The notes under the pieces are model-generated. The model had not been told where the DNA came from. It made no database searches and saw only the letters and a program-made list of their open reading frames with translations. From Deltaproteobacteria bacterium (GTDB lineage Bacteria > Myxococcota_A > UBA796 > GCA-2862545): a stretch of 64,000 bases of DNA. Positions 24,508 to 34,510 of this stretch are shown here, piece after piece (the stretch's first letter is position 1; each line of letters starts with the position of its first letter). Location: NCBI GenBank assembly GCA_007693595.1, contig REDI01000014.1:62001-126000 (forward strand), written 5' to 3'. The translations under genes and the position numbers were made by a program.

Positions 24508-25377
24508 GTGTCTGTCCGACGTCTGCTGCCCGCTGCCCTCCTCGTGAGCGCCTGCTGGGGGGCCAACGCCCACATCCTCGAGGGCGAGGTCATCTCGGTG
24601 AAGAGCGAGACCGAGGTCGTGATCCAGCACGAAGAGATCCCTGGCCTGATGCGCCCGATGACCATGCCCTTCACCGTGCGCAACCCCAAGCTCCTCCAGG
24701 GGCTCAAGCCTGGCGACCGGGTGTACGGTCGTTTGATCGTCGAAGAGGAAGGCTGGTACCTGGCCCACCTCCGCAAGCAGCCCGGCGCCCGCGCCCGGAG
24801 CGCCGGCCCGTCCAAGGCCAGCGCCGACCTTCCTCCCGCCCCCCTGCGACCCGGCAAGACCCTCGACGGGTATGACGTGCCCCTCGCCGACGGCGACACC
24901 TTTCGGCTCGGCGAGGGCCAGCGAGGCCCCGTCCTGCTCACCTTCCTCTACACGACCTGCCCCCAGCCCGAGTTCTGTCCGGCCATCGCCAACAAACTCC
25001 AGAAGATCCAGGCCGGACTCCAGCCCGGCGAGGCCACCCTGCTCGCCATCACCATCGATCCCGAGGGAGACTCGCCCAAGGTCCTGCGCGAGTACGCGGA
25101 GGTCGTCGTCGCCGATCCAAAGATATGGCGCTTCGGCCGTGTCGACGACAAGACCCTCACCGCCTTAGCGGGCCACGCAGCCCTCACGGTCGACACCGCC
25201 ACCGGCAGCACCGAGATCCTCCACAGCATCCGCTTCCTCGTGCTCGACGCCAGCGGGCGACTGATCGAGCGCTACGACGACGCGCGCTTCCCCACCGACC
25301 GGGTGATCGAGCAGCTCAAGACCGGCGGGCCCCCCGCCCCTCCCGACAGCGACGGCACCCTCACCCCGTCAGATTGA
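24508..25377 (+). CDS. Copper-chaperone lipoprotein: CusF-like domain fused to SCO1/SenC
   Basis: Exported lipoprotein of 289 residues. I chose GTG at 24508 because ggag lies 7 bases before it and it gives the leader MSVRRLLPAALLVSAC (lipidated Cys16); ATG at 24496 is in frame but has no ribosome site. Residues 22-90 look like the CusF/copper-binding domain, with a His/Met set in HEEIPGLMRPMTMPF (His41, Met48, Met51, Met53) that would bind Cu(I). After a linker, residues 116-270 form a SCO1/SenC thioredoxin fold with Cys151 and Cys157 (CPQPEFC) and a His239 (ILHSIRF) that complete the copper site. SCO proteins deliver copper to cytochrome oxidase CuA. No oxidase genes are in the window. Confidence 0.88.
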   Translation: MSVRRLLPAALLVSACWGANAHILEGEVISVKSETEVVIQHEEIPGLMRPMTMPFTVRNPKLLQGLKPGDRVYGRLIVEEEGWYLAHLRKQPGARARSAGPSKASADLPPAPLRPGKTLDGYDVPLADGDTFRLGEGQRGPVLLTFLYTTCPQPEFCPAIANKLQKIQAGLQPGEATLLAITIDPEGDSPKVLREYAEVVVADPKIWRFGRVDDKTLTALAGHAALTVDTATGSTEILHSIRFLVLDASGRLIERYDDARFPTDRVIEQLKTGGPPAPPDSDGTLTPSD

Positions 25378-25405
25378 CCGAGGCCACCGCTCACCTGGAG
25401 TCTCC

Positions 25406-27934
25406 GTGTTCCTGATCCCCCTCCTGGGCCTAGCGCTCGCCAGCGAGCCCCGCCCGGCGGCCGACGCACCGGGCGAGGCCATGCCGACCCGCACCTGGGA
25501 CGTCGAGCACCTCCACCTCGATCTCCGCCTCAGCCCCGACGACCGTACCGTCCGAGGCACCTCGACCCATAAGGTCGCGCCCCTGCCCCGCGCGTCGAGC
25601 ACGATCCGCCTCCACCAGATCGCCCTCGACATCTCCGAGGTGCGGGTCGACGGGGCGGTGGTCGAGGGCTGGCGTGCCGGAGGGGACTTCCTCGAGATCC
25701 CCTTAGGGCCATCCGTTCCTCACGAGATCACGGTCGCATACAGCGCCACCCCCGAGACCGGCCTGCATTTCCGCGGGGAGCGCGGGGGTCCCGACGCGGT
25801 GCGCGAGGTCTGGTCCCAGGGCGAAGGCGAGGATCATCGGCACTGGTTTCCGAGCTGGGACTACCCCAACGATCGCTTCACCTTCTCGATCGACCTCACG
25901 GTGCCAAGCGATCTAAACGCTCAGGCCAACGGGGAGCTGCGCGACAAGGTCGAGGTTGAGCCCGGCTGGACCCGCTGGTCCTACGTCATGGATCATCCGA
26001 TCGTGAACTACCTCGTCGCCGTGGGGGTCGGGGAGTACCGGGTGTGGGATCTCGAGGGCGCGCGCATCCCCATGCAGGTGATCGCGCCAAGAAGCTTGAG
26101 CCGGGAGCAGGCGGTGGGCGGCTTCGACCGAGCGGTCGATATGCTGCCCTTCTTCGATGACCTCCTGGGCACTCCATACCCCTACCCAAACTACCGCCAG
26201 CTCATCGTGCAGCGCTTCCTCTACAGCGGCATGGAGAACACCACCCTCACCCTGATGGCCGAAGATCTCGTCGCCGATCGTCCCTACAAGACCACCGAGC
26301 AGGCCGAGTCGGTCAACGCTCACGAGCTGGCCCACCAGTGGTTCGGCGACCTGCTCACCTGCTACGGCTGGCGAGAGCTCTGGCTGAACGAAGGCTTTGC
26401 GACCTATTACACCAACCGTTGGTGGGAACACAGCCGGGGTGAGCCCTACGCCGCCGCGAGGCGCCGCGGCCTGTACGATGCGGGCTTGGCCTCGACCCGC
26501 CCGATGGCCGCGCGCTCCTGGTCCCCCAAGAACGACCGACCCAACGCGGCAGTCTACACGCGCGGCGCCACGGTCTTGCACGGGCTGAGCGTGCACCTCG
26601 GCCGCGAGGTCTACGACGAAGCCATCCAGCGCTACGTCGCCCAGAACCAAGACCGCCTCGTCGAGACCGACGACCTCCGACGCGTGCTCGAAGACACCTC
26701 CGGCGAGCACCTGGGCTGGTTCTTCGACGCCTGGGTCCATGGCGCGGGCGCGCCGTCTTTTAGGGTAAGCCACCGAATGCACGCAGGGAGCCAAGGCGAT
26801 CCAGGGCGTCTCGAGGTCACCCTGCGCCAGACCACCGAGGGCGTGGTCTGGCAGGCCCCGGTCGAGATCGAGATTGGCACCACCGACGGCGTGCTCACGC
26901 GCAAGATCTGGGTTGGAGAGGGCGCGGCCGTGCTGGAACTCGAGCTCGACGAGCCTCCCCGGTGGGTGCTGGCGGATCCGCGACGGGCTGTGCTGGCGCA
27001 CTGGACGCAGCACCAGCGTCCCGCCCAGTGGATCGCCGCCGCCAAAGACAGCCCGAGCTGGGACGGGCGCCTCCAAGCGATCGTCGCGCTGGGCGAGGCG
27101 GGGGCCAGCCCCGAGGTCCACGAAGCGCTGATCTCCTTCATCGACGACGATAGCCTCGAAGTGAAGGTGCGGGAGCTCGCGGCCATGAGCCTCGGCAAGC
27201 TCGAGAGCGCCGAGGCCTCGAAGGCCTTGGTCACGCACCTGAGCGATCCCGACTTCAAGGTACGACGATTCGCCGCCGAGGCCCTACGCCCTTTCGCGGG
27301 AGACCCCACGACGATCCGCGCCGTCGAGCGTGTCGTTCGCCGTGATCCGCACCCCGAGGTCGCGGGGAGCGCCCTGTCGACCCTCGGCGAGATCGACAAG
27401 GGCAAGGCCCTCGAACAGGCGAGACGCCTCTTGCGGCGACGCGCCGGCCCCGACGACGAGCCGCGGCTGGTCCGCGCCGCCTGGGTCCTGGCCGCCCACG
27501 GCGATCTCTCGGATCTCGATCTGCTGGTACGCTGGCTCGACACCCGAACCGCCCGCGACGTCCTCCTCGCCGCCGCCCAGGCCACGGGCCGCCTACTGGA
27601 GCGCCACCACGACCACAACGACATCGACCGCGCCAGACGTCGGGCGAGCACCGCCCTGATCCCCTCCCTTGACTCCCCCGACCTGAGGACGCGTCGAACC
27701 GCGGTCTTCGCCCTGGGCCGCGCTGGCGACGAGACGGCCGGTCACGCCCTCCGCAAGCTCGCGGCGAGCACGACCCTACCCACCCTCGCCGACTACGCCC
27801 GCGACAGCGCACGCAAGATCCGAAGCCGTGACCGCAGCGGCCCCGAAGAGCCGGTCAAGAGCGATCTGCAAGAGCTGCGCGACCGCCTCGACGCCGCCGA
27901 GAAGCGGCTCGAGGAGCTGGAGCGGTGGCGCTGA
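25406..27934 (+). CDS. M1 family aminopeptidase with C-terminal HEAT repeats
   Basis: Zinc aminopeptidase of 842 residues, with a short hydrophobic leader (VFLIPLLGLALAS, start GTG 25406) that suggests export. The M1 site is HELAHQWF (306-313) with the third ligand Glu329 in LWLNEGFATYY, and the exopeptidase loop GMENTT lies before it. From about residue 540 to 810 come HEAT-like repeats (for example SLEVKVRELAAMSLGKLES, DFKVRRFAAEALRPF), and the chain ends in a coiled coil (ELRDRLDAAEKRLEELE). The HEAT part replaces the ERAP-type C-domain and could steer substrates. It starts 28 bases after the SCO gene, the last of a possible five-gene run from moxR. Confidence 0.88.
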   Translation: MFLIPLLGLALASEPRPAADAPGEAMPTRTWDVEHLHLDLRLSPDDRTVRGTSTHKVAPLPRASSTIRLHQIALDISEVRVDGAVVEGWRAGGDFLEIPLGPSVPHEITVAYSATPETGLHFRGERGGPDAVREVWSQGEGEDHRHWFPSWDYPNDRFTFSIDLTVPSDLNAQANGELRDKVEVEPGWTRWSYVMDHPIVNYLVAVGVGEYRVWDLEGARIPMQVIAPRSLSREQAVGGFDRAVDMLPFFDDLLGTPYPYPNYRQLIVQRFLYSGMENTTLTLMAEDLVADRPYKTTEQAESVNAHELAHQWFGDLLTCYGWRELWLNEGFATYYTNRWWEHSRGEPYAAARRRGLYDAGLASTRPMAARSWSPKNDRPNAAVYTRGATVLHGLSVHLGREVYDEAIQRYVAQNQDRLVETDDLRRVLEDTSGEHLGWFFDAWVHGAGAPSFRVSHRMHAGSQGDPGRLEVTLRQTTEGVVWQAPVEIEIGTTDGVLTRKIWVGEGAAVLELELDEPPRWVLADPRRAVLAHWTQHQRPAQWIAAAKDSPSWDGRLQAIVALGEAGASPEVHEALISFIDDDSLEVKVRELAAMSLGKLESAEASKALVTHLSDPDFKVRRFAAEALRPFAGDPTTIRAVERVVRRDPHPEVAGSALSTLGEIDKGKALEQARRLLRRRAGPDDEPRLVRAAWVLAAHGDLSDLDLLVRWLDTRTARDVLLAAAQATGRLLERHHDHNDIDRARRRASTALIPSLDSPDLRTRRTAVFALGRAGDETAGHALRKLAASTTLPTLADYARDSARKIRSRDRSGPEEPVKSDLQELRDRLDAAEKRLEELERWR

Positions 27935-27961
27935 CCAGCACGGGGACCCACGGAGCCGCGA

Positions 27962-28699
27962 TCAGAGATCGTTGAGGCGCGCCCGCAACAGCGTATCGCC
28001 CTGGGGACCGGCCGCCGCGAGGATGAGCCAGGAGCGATCGCCCTTCGCGAGGTCCGGCTGGAGGATCACCGATCGCCCCGAGAAGCCGAAGGAACCCTCG
28101 GGTCCCCAGGAGTTGGCCGCGAGCAGCGTGCTGCGCAGGCCGACCATACGCGCCGCCCAGTAGGGCCAGACGTCGATCCCCTCCTCGATCCAGTTCGTCG
28201 GAAAGGCCAAGGCGTCGGGGGAGGCCTCTCGAAGCCAGTCGGTGAAGCGGTCGTCGTTCAGATCCATACAGATCCCGACCCCGAAGGTGCCCGCGTCGGT
28301 GTCAAAGACGGCGTAGCCCGAGTCCCCCGGAGTCGCCCAGCGCTCATCCGCCTCGAAGAGCAGGGTCTTTCGGTAGACAAAGGCCAGGGTGCCATCCGGT
28401 CGGATCACCATGGCGCTGTTGAACAAGCGCTCGAAGACCCGCTCGACGAAGCCACAGACGACCCAGACCGACAAGGCGCGAGCCACCGGCGCGAGCGCCT
28501 GGAAGGTGGGGCCGTCCGAGGGCTCGCTCACCGCCCGGGCCGCCGCCTTGTCGTCGAAGAAGTAGCCGCTGACCGCCAGCTCGGGGCAGACCACGACGTC
28601 GGTGAGGGGGCCTGACGCCCAGATCCACCGCGCCAAGGCCGCGCGGCGCCCATCGAGGTCCGATCGATCACCCTTGAACTGAATCGTCGCCGCGAGCAC
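27962..28699 (-). CDS. Carbon-nitrogen hydrolase (nitrilase superfamily)
   Basis: Cytoplasmic 245-residue amidase/nitrilase-type hydrolase. The catalytic triad is Glu40 (CPELAVSG), Lys111 (YRKTLLF) and Cys144 (GVGICMDLND), all intact. The single nitrilase domain has no fused glutaminase or synthetase part, so it is a free-standing amidase such as an omega-amidase or N-carbamoyl hydrolase; the substrate cannot be named. It is tail to tail with the M1 gene (27 bases) and follows uvrA on the same strand by 34 bases, so it could be read through from the uvrA transcript. Confidence 0.85.
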   Translation of the reverse strand: MLAATIQFKGDRSDLDGRRAALARWIWASGPLTDVVVCPELAVSGYFFDDKAAARAVSEPSDGPTFQALAPVARALSVWVVCGFVERVFERLFNSAMVIRPDGTLAFVYRKTLLFEADERWATPGDSGYAVFDTDAGTFGVGICMDLNDDRFTDWLREASPDALAFPTNWIEEGIDVWPYWAARMVGLRSTLLAANSWGPEGSFGFSGRSVILQPDLAKGDRSWLILAAAGPQGDTLLRARLNDL

Positions 28700-28733
28700 C
28701 GAAGGCCTCCAATCCGATCGCCCTAGCGTCAGT

Positions 28734-31700
28734 CTACCCGCGGAGGGCCCGGCCGGTCGGCGTGTCGAGGGTCGCGAGGTGCTCCGGCGGGCCCATTCCG
28801 ACGATCCGTCCCCCCCGTGCGCCGCCCTCGGGGCCGAGATCGATCAGGTGATCCGCCTGGCGCAGCACATCGAGGTGATGCTCCACGGTGATCACGGTCT
28901 GCCCGCGATCAGCGAGGGCGTGCAGGACCCCGACGAGCTGGGAGACGTCGGCGAGGTGCAGCCCCGTGGTCGGCTCGTCGAGCACGTAGAGGACATGCCC
29001 CCGACGTGTGCCGAGCTCCGAGGCCAGCTTGAGGCGCTGCGCCTCGCCCCCTGAGAGCGTCGTGGCTGCCTGGCCTAGCGTGAGGTAGCCCAGGCCGACC
29101 TCGACCACCGGGCGCAGCCGACGGGCGATGGTTCGATGAGCGGTGAAGACTCTCAGGGCCTCGTCCGCGCGCATGGCGAGCACGTCGGCGATGGTGTGCC
29201 CCTTCCAGCGCACCGCGAGGGTCTCGCGGTTGAAGCGCTTGCCCTTACACGAAGGGCACTCCGTCCAGACATCGGGCATGAAATGCATCTCGACGAGGAG
29301 CTGACCGCGACCCTCGCACTGCCCACACCGTCCACCGGGGCTGTTGAACGAGAACCGACCCGCCTTCCAGCCCCGCTCTTGGGCCCCTCGAGTCTGGGCG
29401 AAGAGCTTGCGGATCCCGTCGAAGGCCTTGACGTAAGTGGCCGGGGTCGAGCGGGGGCTGCGGCCGATGGGCTGCTGGTCGACCACCACCAGCTTGTCGA
29501 TGCGCTCCGTGAGGTGCAGTCCCTCCGACCCGCCCTCGGGATCTCGGCCCAAGACGGCGCTCACCGCTGGCACCAAGCTGTCGAGGATCAGCGACGACTT
29601 CCCCGAGCCGCTCACCCCACTCACCGCCGTCCACGCCCCCAGAGGCAGCCAGATCGACTCCCCGTGGAGGTTGTTCGCTCGCGCGCCACGCAGCTCCAGC
29701 CGGCCTCGACCCACCCGGCGCGTGCTGCGCTCCGGGATGCGCAGCGCCCCGCACAGCCAGCGGCCGGTCAAGGAGCGAGGATCGGCCTCCAGAGCGGCCG
29801 GCGTGCCGGCAGCGAGTACGCGACCTCCCTGGCGCCCGGCGCCGGGCCCCAGATCGATCACATGATCCGCGCGTCGGATCGTGTCGGGATCGTGCTCGAC
29901 CACCACCACCGTATTGCCCAGATCGCGCAGCCCCTCCAGCGTGCCCAGCAGGCGCTCGGTATCGCGTGGGTGAAGCCCGACGGTCGGCTCGTCGAGCACG
30001 TAGATCACCCCAGTGAGCTGGCTGCCGAGCTGACTGGCCAGGCGAATCCGCTGAGACTCCCCGCCCGACAGGGTGCTCGCCGCACGGTCGAGGGTGAGGT
30101 ATCCCAGCCCCACCTCGTCCAGAAAGCGCAGCCGACGAAGCAGGTCCTCGCGCGCTCGCGCCGCGATCACCGCCTGCTCCCCGACCAGCGCCCAGCTTCT
30201 GACCCGCTCGAGGGCCGCCTCGACCGGGCGCGCGGTGAAGGCGTGGAGGGTCTCGCCATCGACGGTGACCCCTCGCAGCGCCGGCTTGAGGCGAGCCCCC
30301 TGACACGCGGAGCACCGCTCCTCGTCGGTCAGCCAGTCCAGAGAGGAGTTCCAACTCGCCAACAAGGCCCGCAGGCCCTCCCAGTCTCGCTCCTCTTCGA
30401 CGGTGCGGCTTCCTCGTGCGCGCTGCTTGCTCCACCGAACCCCGATCGGGTGCGGCAAGCCCTCCATGATCCCTCGCCACTGGGCCTCGGTCGCGTCCCG
30501 CATGGGCCCCTTTGCCCCGAGAACCGCAAGGACCTCGCCGATCAGGGCTCGCGTCCGAGTCGAGCGGGACAGGGTCGCTCGCACCCGAGGGTCCATGGCC
30601 TCCCAGAAGGGCTGGGCCGGGCTGGGGAAGAGGCGTCTGCGGGAGATCTGACGAACGACCCCGAGACCTTCACAGGCTGCACAGGCCCCGATCCGGGCGT
30701 TGAAGGAGAAATGCCTCGGCGTGAGCGCCTCCGGGAGCACCACGCCATGCTCCGGGCACGTCGCGCGCTCGGTCAACCGAACCGGCTCACCCCCTGCGCG
30801 AGGGAGGAAGGTCGCGACCCCACCGCCCAGGGCGAAGGCCTGCTGGATGGCCTCGGACAGCCGCTCCCCCGACGTCTTCGAGGGATCCAGCCGGTCGACG
30901 ACCAGCCAGGCCCCCTTGGAGAGGGCCTCGGCCGCCTCCGGCGCCGTCAGGGCGAGCTCCTGCGGAGGATGGAGCTTCGTGAGCAGGCGCGTCCAACCCT
31001 CTCGGCGCAGCCCCTTTCGCCGCTCCTCGCCGTGCTCTACAGGGCGAAGCCCCGCGACCAGCCACCCCGGGCCAGCGATCGTGGCGGCGAGCTCGTGGGC
31101 CGAGGTCGACGGGGAACGGGCCACGACCGCCACGCCGCAGGTTGGACAGTGAGGCTGACCGATCCGTGCCCAGAGCACCCGAAGCACGTCGTGGATCTCG
31201 GTGACCGTCGCCACGGTCGACCGCGGGTTGTGGGAGGCCGACTTTTGATCGATGGCAATGGCCGGTTCAAGGCCCTCGATGCGCTCGACAGGAGCCCGAT
31301 CCACCCGCCCGAGGAAGCGGCGCGCATAGGTGCTCAAAGACTCGACATACCGCCGTTGCCCCTCGGCGAAGAGGGTGTCAAAGGCCAGCGAGGTCTTGCC
31401 CGAGCCAGAGACCCCGGTGATGACCGTCATCGCTCGATGCGGAATGTCGACGTCGATCGCCTGAAGGTTGTGTAGCCGCGCCCCACGCACCACGAGAGCC
31501 CCCGGTCCCGCAGGTCCCCGCAAGGGGGTCGGAGGCGACTCCGCCGCAAGAGGCACCTCAGGGGACGCCAAGGCCGCCAGGGCTCGGCCGGTCGGGGTGG
31601 CGAGCGTCGCGAGATGCTCGGGTGTACCGGCCCCCACGCAGGTCCCGCCGCCGTCCCCGCCCTCCGGCCCCAGATCGATCACGTGATCCGCCGCCCAGAT

Positions 31701-34373
31701 CAGCGCGGTGTGGTGCTCCACCACCACCACCGTGTTGCCTTGATCGACCAGCCGGTGCAGCGCTGCGAGCAGGGCAGCGACATCGTGGGCGTGAAGCCCC
31801 GTCGTCGGCTCGTCGAGCAGGAAGAGGGTGCGCCCCGTCGCCGGGCGGTGGAGCTCCGAGGCCAGCTTGACGCGCTGAGCCTCGCCGCCCGACAGCGTGG
31901 TGGAGGGCTGCCCCAGAGGCAGGTAGCCGAGCCCTACATCGACGAGGGTTTGGAGGATCCGGCGCAGCTTCGGCACCTTCGAGAAGCGGTCGAGCGCCTC
32001 GGCGCAGGTGAGCTGGAGCACGTCATGGATGGTCAGCCCCTTGAAGGTGATCTCGAGGGTCTCGGTATTGAAGCGGCGCCCACCGCACACCTCACAGGGG
32101 ACCTGCACATCGGGGAGGAGCTGCATCTCGACCGTGCGCACGCCCGCTCCGGTGCACGCCTCGCAGCGACCTCCCTTGACATTGAACGAGAAGCGCCCCT
32201 TCTTGTAGCCCCTCGCCCGAGACTCCGGGGTGCGGGCGAAGAGGTCCCGGATCAGATCGAAGGCCTTGGTGTAGGTCGCAGGGTTGCTCCTCGGCGTTCG
32301 GCCGATCGGCTGCTGACCGATGCGGACGACCTTCTCGATCTCCTCATCCCCCCGGACTTCCCGGCAGCCCCGCACCGCCTGCGGGTCGCCCTGGGCCCGC
32401 GCCTTGAGCGTCTTGCGAAGGACCTCGAAGACCAGGGTGCTCTTGCCCGAGCCGGACACCCCGGTGATCGCCGTCAGGGTGCCCAAGGGCAGGTCCACAT
32501 CGAGATCCTTCAGGTTGTGCGCACAGCCTCCCCGGATCGCCAGGACCTCGCCGCTGCCTCCCCGACGCAGCTCGGGCACCGGGATCCGGCGATCCCGACG
32601 CAGGTAAGCCCCCGTCAGGCTCCGCGCGCACGCGAGCAGCCCGTCCGGCGGCCCGCTGTAGACCAGCTCCCCGCCTCCTCGTCCCGCCGCAGGACCGATG
32701 TCGATGACGTGATCGGCCGCGAGCATGGTCTCTTCGTCGTGCTCGACCACCAGCACGGTGTTGCCCCGATCGCGCAGGCGCCGCAGCGTGCGGAGCAAGC
32801 GCTGGTTGTCGCGGGGGTGGAGTCCGATGGACGGCTCGTCGAGAACGTAGGTGACCCCCTGCAGGGCGGAGCCGACCTGGGCGGCCAGGCGGATCCGCTG
32901 GGCCTCGCCCCCCGACAGGGTCGCCGCCGATCGGTCGAGCGACAGGTATCCCAGCCCCACCTCGTCCAAGAAGGTGAGGCGGTCGACGATCTCTTGGATG
33001 AGCGCCGCGCCGATCTCGCGCTCCTCTCCCGCGAGCTCCAGGCCCGCGAAGAGCTCGTGGGCCTCGGCCACGGTCAGGTGGATCACCTCGGGCAGAGAAC
33101 GCCCACGAAAAGTCACAGCCCGCGCCACGGCGTTCAGTCGAGCCCCGCCACACTCGCCGCATGGCACCCGCTCACGGAAAGGAATGAATCCCTTGTAAGA
33201 GGTGAACCGCCAGACCCTCTCCAAGGCGGGCAGCAGCCCCGACCACAGCCACTCCCGCTCCTCGGTCGCCCCGCTCGCCCGAGCCTTGTGGGTTCGATAG
33301 ACCAGCCCCGGGGCACCATGGAGCAGGCGATCCAGGGCGGGCTCCGGCCACGCGTCGAGGCGATCGCTCCAGCGCCCGCCCAAGCTCGGCGTGATCGCTT
33401 GAAGCACCTCGACGTCGATATGGCTAAAGGGAAGCTTACCCGAGTCGTTGAGGGCCTTGAAGGCGCGTGGTAAGGGCTCGCGCAGGTCGAGCAAGGCCTC
33501 AAGGCTGAAGCCTTCGAGGTAGCCGAGCCCCAAACAGGTAGAACACGCCCCTTGCGGAGCATTGAAGCTGAAGAGTCGGGGCTCGAGCTCCGGCAGGCTA
33601 ACGGAGGGATGGTCTGGACAAGCCCGCGCGGTAGCGTAGGTGCGCTCGGTCTCGCCGATCAGCACCACGACGACGCCACCCGCCAGCTCGGACGCGCTCT
33701 CGATGGCCTCCGCGAGCCGGGCCCGATCCGCCAGGTTGGGTACGAGTCGATCGACGACAACCTCGAGGGTGTGCTTCTCGTAGCGGGCGAGCTGGATAGG
33801 GTCCGACAGGCTCCGCACCTCGCCATCGATCCGGGCTCGCGCCCAGCCGTCGCGCCGCAGGGCATCGAGCTCCTTACGGTACTCCCCCTTTCGCGCCTGG
33901 ACGATCGGCGCGAGCACCTGCACCCGCTCCCCTTGGCCCACTCGCAGCACGTCGTCGATGATCGCGTCGAGAGTGAGCGCGCTGACCTCGCGGCCGCACA
34001 GGGTACAGTGTGGCTGGCCGAGGCGGGCGAAGAGCAGGCGAAGGTGATCGGCGATCTCGGTCACGGTCCCGACGGTCGATCGGGGGTTTCGGTTCACCGT
34101 CTTCTGATCGATGGACAGGGTCGGCGAGATCCCCTCGACCGCGTCAACCGCGGGACGCTCGAGCTGGCCGAGGAACTGGCGGGCATAGGCGCTGAGCGAC
34201 TCGACGAAGCGGCGCTGCCCCTCCGCGAAGAGGGTGTCGAAGGCCAGCGACGACTTGCCCGATCCTGAGACGCCAGTGAAGACCACCAGCGCGTTCTTGG
34301 GCACGTCGACGTCGACACCTCGAAGGTTGTGCTCGCGGGCGCCACGCACGCGGATGAAGTTCGACTCAGTCAT
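28734..34373 (-). CDS. uvrA: Double-length UvrA: two complete UvrA units in one polypeptide
   Basis: Nucleotide-excision-repair damage sensor of about 1879 residues, twice the normal 940. Unit 1 (residues 1 to about 945) and unit 2 (about 966 to the end) are joined by a Pro/Ala-rich linker. All four ABC ATPase sites are intact: Walker A GVSGSGK in each, signatures LSGGEAQR or LSGGESQR in each, and Walker B with LDEPS/T. Each unit also keeps the Cys pairs of the zinc modules (for example CTLCG, CSTCLG, CEACTG; CPTCG, CAACEG, CGQCEG). The UvrB-binding region of unit 1 keeps [10 protein letters not shown], whereas in unit 2 that stretch is altered. Start ATG at 34373 begins the conserved [12 protein letters not shown]; the upstream extension is unlikely. 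UvrA normally works as a homodimer, so this chain could be a covalent one. Confidence 0.93.
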   Translation of the reverse strand: MTESNFIRVRGAREHNLRGVDVDVPKNALVVFTGVSGSGKSSLAFDTLFAEGQRRFVESLSAYARQFLGQLERPAVDAVEGISPTLSIDQKTVNRNPRSTVGTVTEIADHLRLLFARLGQPHCTLCGREVSALTLDAIIDDVLRVGQGERVQVLAPIVQARKGEYRKELDALRRDGWARARIDGEVRSLSDPIQLARYEKHTLEVVVDRLVPNLADRARLAEAIESASELAGGVVVVLIGETERTYATARACPDHPSVSLPELEPRLFSFNAPQGACSTCLGLGYLEGFSLEALLDLREPLPRAFKALNDSGKLPFSHIDVEVLQAITPSLGGRWSDRLDAWPEPALDRLLHGAPGLVYRTHKARASGATEEREWLWSGLLPALERVWRFTSYKGFIPFRERVPCGECGGARLNAVARAVTFRGRSLPEVIHLTVAEAHELFAGLELAGEEREIGAALIQEIVDRLTFLDEVGLGYLSLDRSAATLSGGEAQRIRLAAQVGSALQGVTYVLDEPSIGLHPRDNQRLLRTLRRLRDRGNTVLVVEHDEETMLAADHVIDIGPAAGRGGGELVYSGPPDGLLACARSLTGAYLRRDRRIPVPELRRGGSGEVLAIRGGCAHNLKDLDVDLPLGTLTAITGVSGSGKSTLVFEVLRKTLKARAQGDPQAVRGCREVRGDEEIEKVVRIGQQPIGRTPRSNPATYTKAFDLIRDLFARTPESRARGYKKGRFSFNVKGGRCEACTGAGVRTVEMQLLPDVQVPCEVCGGRRFNTETLEITFKGLTIHDVLQLTCAEALDRFSKVPKLRRILQTLVDVGLGYLPLGQPSTTLSGGEAQRVKLASELHRPATGRTLFLLDEPTTGLHAHDVAALLAALHRLVDQGNTVVVVEHHTALIWAADHVIDLGPEGGDGGGTCVGAGTPEHLATLATPTGRALAALASPEVPLAAESPPTPLRGPAGPGALVVRGARLHNLQAIDVDIPHRAMTVITGVSGSGKTSLAFDTLFAEGQRRYVESLSTYARRFLGRVDRAPVERIEGLEPAIAIDQKSASHNPRSTVATVTEIHDVLRVLWARIGQPHCPTCGVAVVARSPSTSAHELAATIAGPGWLVAGLRPVEHGEERRKGLRREGWTRLLTKLHPPQELALTAPEAAEALSKGAWLVVDRLDPSKTSGERLSEAIQQAFALGGGVATFLPRAGGEPVRLTERATCPEHGVVLPEALTPRHFSFNARIGACAACEGLGVVRQISRRRLFPSPAQPFWEAMDPRVRATLSRSTRTRALIGEVLAVLGAKGPMRDATEAQWRGIMEGLPHPIGVRWSKQRARGSRTVEEERDWEGLRALLASWNSSLDWLTDEERCSACQGARLKPALRGVTVDGETLHAFTARPVEAALERVRSWALVGEQAVIAARAREDLLRRLRFLDEVGLGYLTLDRAASTLSGGESQRIRLASQLGSQLTGVIYVLDEPTVGLHPRDTERLLGTLEGLRDLGNTVVVVEHDPDTIRRADHVIDLGPGAGRQGGRVLAAGTPAALEADPRSLTGRWLCGALRIPERSTRRVGRGRLELRGARANNLHGESIWLPLGAWTAVSGVSGSGKSSLILDSLVPAVSAVLGRDPEGGSEGLHLTERIDKLVVVDQQPIGRSPRSTPATYVKAFDGIRKLFAQTRGAQERGWKAGRFSFNSPGGRCGQCEGRGQLLVEMHFMPDVWTECPSCKGKRFNRETLAVRWKGHTIADVLAMRADEALRVFTAHRTIARRLRPVVEVGLGYLTLGQAATTLSGGEAQRLKLASELGTRRGHVLYVLDEPTTGLHLADVSQLVGVLHALADRGQTVITVEHHLDVLRQADHLIDLGPEGGARGGRIVGMGPPEHLATLDTPTGRALRG

Positions 34374-34510
34374 AGGGCTCGGAGCTCGACGAGGACGGCG
34401 CGAAGGGAGGTGCGCCAAGTAGCCACGAAACCGCTCCTCGTCCGGCCCGCGCGATCGGTGTCGTCACCTCACGAGTGGTACGAGTGACGCAAGATACCGA
34501 CCCAGCCTCC

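Noticed and set aside
20724-27934. MoxR-DUF58-transglutaminase operon as a novel defence or toxin system
   Set aside because: It is a widespread, well-known operon type; only the downstream copper and M1 genes are unusual neighbours.
29136-31475. Long plus-strand open frame (779 codons) opposite uvrA
   Set aside because: It is antisense to well-conserved UvrA motifs and its product is an Arg/Pro/Leu-rich string with no family. GC-rich codon bias opens such shadow frames.
34462-34489. CGTCAC/GTGACG inverted repeat before uvrA as a possible LexA/SOS site
   Set aside because: It does not fit a LexA consensus I know and may be a weak hairpin after the GYF gene, so I did not call a site.
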